Source of the DNA: Acheta domesticus
Taxonomy: Eukaryota > Arthropoda > Insecta > Orthoptera > Gryllidae
Direction of reading: 5' to 3'
Assembly (NCBI GenBank): GCA_031308135.1
Contig: JAHLJT010002630.1
Span: 100,313,608 to 100,377,607 of the forward strand
DNA length: 64,000 nt
Positions 59,624 through 64,000 of the stretch are shown piece by piece. A model generated the notes under the pieces. The model worked only from the letters and a program-made list of their open reading frames with translations, ran no database searches and was not told where the DNA came from. A program made the position numbers and the translations under genes. Numbering within the stretch: the first letter of the stretch is position 1; each line of letters begins with the position of its first letter.

Positions 59624-60794
59624 TAAACAAATTTATAACCTGGTATTGACAGAGCTAAAGGCAAGCAAAGTTCTTTTAACAAATACTGAGCAATTTGCTC
59701 TGCACGCTCATGCAAGCCCTTCAGTCGCAACGGCATGGAACATGTACAATCCAGAGAGTAACAAATCCCGCAGCTTTACGCCAGGCATCCCTGCTGCCCT
59801 CACAAGATGGGCTCATAAGACAAGAGTGTTGATATTTGTTGGGCGAACTTTTGATTCACACAGTGGGCTCCTTTTGGGGTGGAATAATACGGCGATTTTA
59901 GATGCAAGGAGAAAGCACTATTCTGTTCTTGGTTAGTGGCACGAAGTCTACAAGGAGGAGACTCAACTCCGGTGGTGGGGGTATGTACCAAAAACGTCGG
60001 CAGATACTTGAAAAAACCTGACCCTTTCGTCTTCTGCGACATCACGCGGCAATAGAAAGAACTACGAAGGCTTTCAAAACAGCCAATGGCTGCAAAGCAA
60101 TGCGAATCCGCGGGAAGCACGAAGTCGGCTGGAAGCAAAATTTATTTATTTTTAACGGTGCGGGTTCTTGACAATAATAATATTAATAATTATTATTATG
60201 TAATATAATTATTATATAATATAATCGTTATCTAATATACGTATTATATTATAATTGTAATAAAGTTAAATATTTAATCAGAATTATTATTATGTAATTA
60301 ATAATTATTATAATTATTACTTAAACAATGTGCTCCGATTTCGTAAATGTGTAGGAGGCGAACGAGGTGAAAGGAATTATTGGTTTTCGTTGACAAAGTC
60401 TATAGTCCTGCATTAAAAATTGCTGCAATAGTGAAGCCAAAATTGCGATAAATAAGGAAATAGCATATTTTCGAATACCAAATTTAAGTAATTTTCTCTA
60501 CGAAAACAAGGTGAATAAGTATTGTCAATCTTAATCTTTAATACATGAGTAATAAACATACTGATTGCAGGTAAGTTTTTGTTAAATGTATATGATATTT
60601 AATTATTTGTTGTCATATTTCATATTGCAACATTAATATAAATGCAATGTTTTATTTTTTGAAGTGAACTTGATTTATTTTATTGGTTTCATTAAGAAAA
60701 AATAAATGGAAAAAACTGAAATGAAGTTACTGAAATTCAGTTTTGGAATGTAGTAAACACAACATAATTCTGCAGAAAAAAATGTTTGGTTTAG

Positions 60795-61019
60795 GATCCT
60801 ACTGTGTGAGAGAGATGGCATTCCATTGCTGCTGAAAACATGCGCAAATTCCCAACATCTCAAAAATATATTTATTTTTGTGAGAAACATTTTGAAGCAT
60901 CGGATATTGTCCAATCTTTCAATGTGATAAGTTCCGGCAATGTAGATACCTTACTTGCAAATACATTGAGACTGAAAACTGGTGCAGTTCCTTCAATTTT
61001 CAATGCAAACATTATTTGA
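60795..61019 (+). CDS. THAP-domain exon (C-terminal half of the domain)
   Basis: After acceptor gtttggtttag the frame stays open for about 74 codons. It contains the conserved Trp (ERWHSIAAENMRKF), then FPTSQKYIYFCEKHFE with the second zinc-binding pair C..H, and the closing AVPSIF motif (LRLKTGAVPSIFNAN). THAP domains are C2CH zinc fingers that bind DNA and form the N-terminus of P-element transposases. The first Cys pair is not in this exon; I found no convincing upstream exon for it. The frame ends in TGA at 61017-61019. Confidence 0.78.
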
Positions 61020-61084
61020 GAAAATAGACTTGTTAAATTAGTTTTCCTTTTCAATACTGGGCAATGTAAAAATGAATATTAATA

Positions 61085-61900
61085 TTTTATAGAATTCTCA
61101 AACTAATGATGATACAAATGAAATGATTATCATTAATGGAAACCTTTTGCCTCCAAGATCTATTAGTAACTAAATCTGTTTTACCTTCTTGTTTTGGACC
61201 GAATAAACAAATATGTTAATATTTCAGAAAATTTTCTTAGTCTAGTAGAGATGAAAGTATGATCATCGACTGAAATCCGTCACCTTCATATTCTGTTAGT
61301 AATGATATATATTGCCTTCTGTGTATTGGACAATTTGATAAATAAATAAATATTTTACAGAATTCTCAAGCCACCGATGATAAATGTAGGCCTAATGAAA
61401 GGATAGATGCATCTAAAACTATTATCATGAATGGAAATCCATTGCCTGCAAGTTCTGCAAGTAATTAAATTTATTGTTTTACGTTTTTGTATTGAACAAA
61501 TATATCTATAAGTATACTACATGTATAAAAATGCTAACATGTATAAAAATATTTCACAAAATTTTCTTAGTCTAGTGGAGATGAAAGTGTAAATACTGAG
61601 TCTGAAACTATGATCATCAATGGAAATCCAACACCTACATGTTCTGTAAGTAATGATATATAGTGCCTTCTTTGTTTAAGACAATTCAGTGCTAATAAAT
61701 ACATATAACATTTGATGTTATAGACCTATGTATAAATATTATATACCGGTAACATATAATATACCAAACATACAATTAATATTTTATGAAATTCTCAAAT
61801 CATCAGAGGATGTGTGCAATCTTAATTGAAAGTATAGGAACTTCTGAAACTATTAAATATGGATGGAAATTGATTGCCTGCAAATTCTGTTCAGTAATAG
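61085..61900 (+). repeat. Tandem exon-like repeats in the P-like element
   Basis: Five related units begin at about 61090, 61232, 61363, 61571 and 61790. Most follow an intron-like 'ttttatag', 'ttttacag' or 'ttttcttag' acceptor and encode variants of IINGNPLPxSS. The unit at 61571-61645 is a perfect 75-bp exon: acceptor ttttcttag, open frame SSGDESVNTESETMIINGNP and onward, donor TCT/GTAAGT. At the same place other units have GCAAGT or ATTAGT, so their donors are lost. Two size classes alternate, suggesting duplication of an exon pair with its introns. Confidence 0.6.
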
Positions 61901-62018
61901 AAAGTTTATAATGTTACATTTGTAACTTGTGAATTGAACTTGTTATTCATTTTGTAGGCCCTACTATCCTTCAGATATAAACTACTCATTATTAATATTA
62001 TTTTACTACACAATTTAG

Positions 62019-62224
62019 TTATAGTGCAAGTTCCACAATCTTGTGACACGGCACATATTTATTACCTTGAAGACTTCACAGTAAACCTTAATTCTGGAGT
62101 TTCATTGAAATTTAATTTCTTTCGTGTTAACATGGGTGTAATTATTTATTTAGTAGCAGGAGAAACCTCTACAATTTTGGATATGACCAAATGTGTGTTA
62201 ATTAAGAGTGATATGACATTATAG
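62019..62224 (+). CDS. Putative exon in the P-like element
   Basis: Follows acceptor tttag and is open for about 68 codons: SCDTAHIYYLEDFTVNLNSG, then VIIYLVAGETSTILDMTKCV. It ends with TAG directly followed by GTAAGT, so the donor-like site sits immediately after a stop. This is either a terminal exon or an exon inactivated by a late mutation. No domain recognised. Confidence 0.45.
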
Positions 62225-62373
62225 GTAAGTTTTTATTTCATATGTAAAAAATTCTACTATGCTACTTCATACAAATACATGTATAAAATAAATGTAAATG
62301 TAATAAAATAAATGTAATAAAATAAATGTAAAATACATACATGTATAAAATAAATAATGAATTTCTATTTTAG

Positions 62374-62511
62374 ATTCTTATAAATGGACATACGGTTGTC
62401 ACTAATATAGAGAGGAGAATAACATCCTTCACAGATTTTTTATCTGTGTCAATGGGCCAATGGGCAGAAATCAAATGCGAAAACAATTGTGTTCTGGTAT
62501 TAAGAAATTAA
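62374..62511 (+). CDS. Putative last exon in the P-like element
   Basis: After acceptor tttctattttag the frame is open for 45 codons: ILINGHTVVTNIERRITSF, then MGQWAEIKCENNCVLVLRN and TAA. It is in phase 0, compatible with the GTAAGT at 62225 if that is used. The opening ILINGH resembles the INGN repeats upstream. Beyond it, 62580-62692 encodes a lysine- and glutamate-rich stretch (PPEKESEKLVERIKVKKTL) that would suit the coiled coil following THAP domains, but it lies after the stop. Confidence 0.4.
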   Translation: MLINGHTVVTNIERRITSFTDFLSVSMGQWAEIKCENNCVLVLRN

Positions 62512-63640
62512 AATCCAGATCGGAATACTGTCACGTGGACTCCACATTGTGGAGTGGAACAGCGATGAATTGTTGATTGCCACCAGAAAAAGAAAGTGAA
62601 AAGTTGGTTGAAAGAATAAAGGTGAAGAAAACTTTACGGAATATGAAAACGAAAACTGAGCGACTGGGAAAGAATGTAAGAGATAAAACATGAAACTAAA
62701 ATATTTAACTTATAAGACATTCATTTACACACGGATAAACCTTGTGAAAAAGGTTAGGTTTTCCCCGAAGTTCATTGAAATTAAATAAATCTTAGAATTG
62801 TTAAACCCTTCATGAATATTTTCTTAGCAACCGGCAGCAACTAACTTGTATATTTTCTTGGTAACCGGCGTCGACTGACCCACTTGGGCCCAATGAAATT
62901 TGTGGATTATCAACCGAGATAAGTTCCTTCTCTCGCCGCGTGATGTCGCTGAAGTCGAAAGGGTCTAGTTTTGTTGTCTTATTTTTCAAGTAGCTGCCGA
63001 CGTTTTTCGTACATACCCCCACCACCCCTCCAACACCGGAGTTGAATCTCCACATTGTAGACTTCGTGGTTAGTGGTTTCATGGGTGAATATTAATCCAT
63101 GGCAATTCTTTCTGGTTTTATTCGTTTTCGAAAGAACGCACGTACAGGCAAGAAAAATCGAATAATTTCATTTTAAGTAACAATCATATTTACTTTAAGA
63201 AACAATCGCATTTACTTTATGGAACAATCAAATACACTGTATGGAACAATCTCATTTATTTTCAGAAACGATCATTTACTATTTTCTGTTCATGATTTTC
63301 AATAACTATTAATTTACTATGCCAGTATTGCCGCATATGGAGGAGGATACAATGGGTGAATACCATGAAGTGTTAATCCATGAGGATACTTGGGTTTTTA
63401 TTTCTTGGTGCGTGAGGGCCTATCTCCATGATCGAATGTCCCACGGCATAAATAATATGGTTGCTCTGTGGACCCTTATGAAACCAGTGAAACAATGAAC
63501 TGTGAACAGCGAAGATAGTATATCGAGACGAGTGAGTATAAATATTAATACCACCATAATCGAACGGAATTAAAAGTAACGCCAGATTCATTACCGTTCC
63601 AAACTCATGAAGAATTACACTTCGCATTACACTTAGGGCA

Positions 63641-63777
63641 CTTCAGACAACGTATTTGCAAATATGCACCATACTCATATTAGAGGCGAACACAATACGT
63701 ATGTTTCAAAGTAAATTGAAAGCTTTCCTGCTTAACACCATGATCTACAGTGTGAAGGAATATACAAATCACAACTC
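63641..63777 (+). pseudogene. LINE relic, shortened copy
   Basis: Matches the ends of 47360-47860 in paralog B (MFQSKLKAFLLN-like tail) with the middle deleted. The MITE that follows inserted at its 3' side. Confidence 0.6.
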
Positions 63778-63779
63778 TA

Positions 63780-64000
63780 TACTGCGATTTTTCTAAGAGC
63801 GACCCTCAAGGCCACTCAAATCCCATCTTCGCCATGGAATATGTCACGGCATTTCGCGTCTTTCTCAGTCGTTCCGCTAGGTTTCGCACGATCGCGACCG
63901 TATGCAGCAGTGCTTGCGATCATGCGACTTCTACCGGCAAGACCGAGAAAAGACGCGAAATGCCGTAACATATTCCATCGCGAAGATGGGATTTGAGTGG
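63780..64000. mobile_element. TACTGCG MITE, copy 4, cut by window end
   Basis: Starts TACTGCGATTTTTCTA after TA at 63778-63779. The unoccupied site is at 47863-47864 in paralog B. The palindromic second arm is mostly present; the last ~30 bp lie beyond the window. Confidence 0.9.

Larger units (their letters stand above)
59940..63068 (+). mobile_element. P-superfamily-like element, 3129 bp, with THAP exon
   Basis: Both ends read CACGAAGTCTACAA inward. The inverted repeats extend for more than 100 bp with small gaps (left to about 60065, right from about 62920) and share 'gtacgaaaaacgtcggcag'-like and 'gcgacatcacgcgg' blocks. The 8-bp duplication GTTAGTGG flanks it (59932-59939 and 63069-63076); paralog B keeps the single site GTTAGTCG at 46762-46769. 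THAP coding sequence, 8-bp duplication, CA...TG ends and a length near 3 kb together point to the P superfamily. No RNase H-like catalytic domain was found, so it is probably non-autonomous or has been reduced. The AT-rich stretch 60170-60340 is low complexity. Confidence 0.8.

Noticed and set aside
62810..63082. 90-codon minus frame at the right end of the P-like element
   Set aside because: It lies largely in the TIR; the left TIR does not keep the same frame open, so coding is unlikely.

Overview
The window is eukaryotic, AT-rich, gene-poor and crowded with transposable elements. An arthropod, most likely an insect with a large genome, is the best fit. The reasons are the multi-finger C2H2 genes preceded by short 5' exons rich in acidic residues and KEEP/KQE motifs, the mariner, hAT, piggyBac and P-like DNA transposons, and the endonuclease-type LINEs. 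I cannot name the order or species from sequence alone.

The host content is one family of C2H2 zinc-finger genes on the minus strand. Paralog B has four exons at 46127-46080, 45883-45833, 24146-24074 and 22591-21267. All splice sites are canonical, all phases agree, and the exons sum to exactly 499 codons with 14 fingers. Paralog A has the same four exons at 59338-59291, 59095-59045, 55897-55825 and 52359 downward, but its finger exon carries a 1-base frameshift, a lost histidine and a nonsense codon. A and B are tandem copies of one segment: B runs from about 21.10 to 47.86 kb, and A from about 50.54 kb to beyond 63.78 kb. Orphan copies of the third exon lie at 2751-2823 (minus) and 11794-11866 (plus, donor destroyed). 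A further exon of the same style lies at 9209-9283 (plus). A GC- and CpG-rich stretch at 49.35-49.78 kb is a candidate promoter for B.

Because the segment is duplicated, many insertions can be compared with an empty site in the other copy. This fixes element ends and target-site duplications without a database. Resolved this way: a 253-bp TA-flanked MITE family (four copies), a 670-bp deleted mariner, a 774-bp hAT-type element, two TTAA insertions in B, and a 3129-bp element at 59940-63068 with 8-bp target duplication and TIRs of more than 100 bp. The last contains the C-terminal half of a THAP domain, so it looks like a P-superfamily element. A 34-bp relic with the same termini and its own 8-bp duplication at 46650-46683 looks like its excision footprint.

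Layout. 0-2 kb: an end of a dispersed repeat (called R here) and a 38-bp satellite. 2.7-6.6 kb: an orphan exon and a complete but broken 3.2-kb hAT element. 6.7-9.1 kb: a 21-bp satellite and tRNA-derived SINEs. 9.2-17 kb: plus-strand orphan exons interrupted by a LINE with an SGNH-type ORF1. 17-20.5 kb: R elements, one with both TIRs. 21-27 kb: paralog B fingers and exon 3. 27-42 kb: the giant intron of B, an I-like LINE relic split by an 8.3-kb TTAA-flanked element with ~1-kb TIRs and by other insertions. 42-50 kb: piggyBac relic, B exons 2 and 1, and the CpG-rich stretch. 50-64 kb: paralog A with its own insertions, including the P-like element. No structural RNA genes and no CRISPR array were seen.
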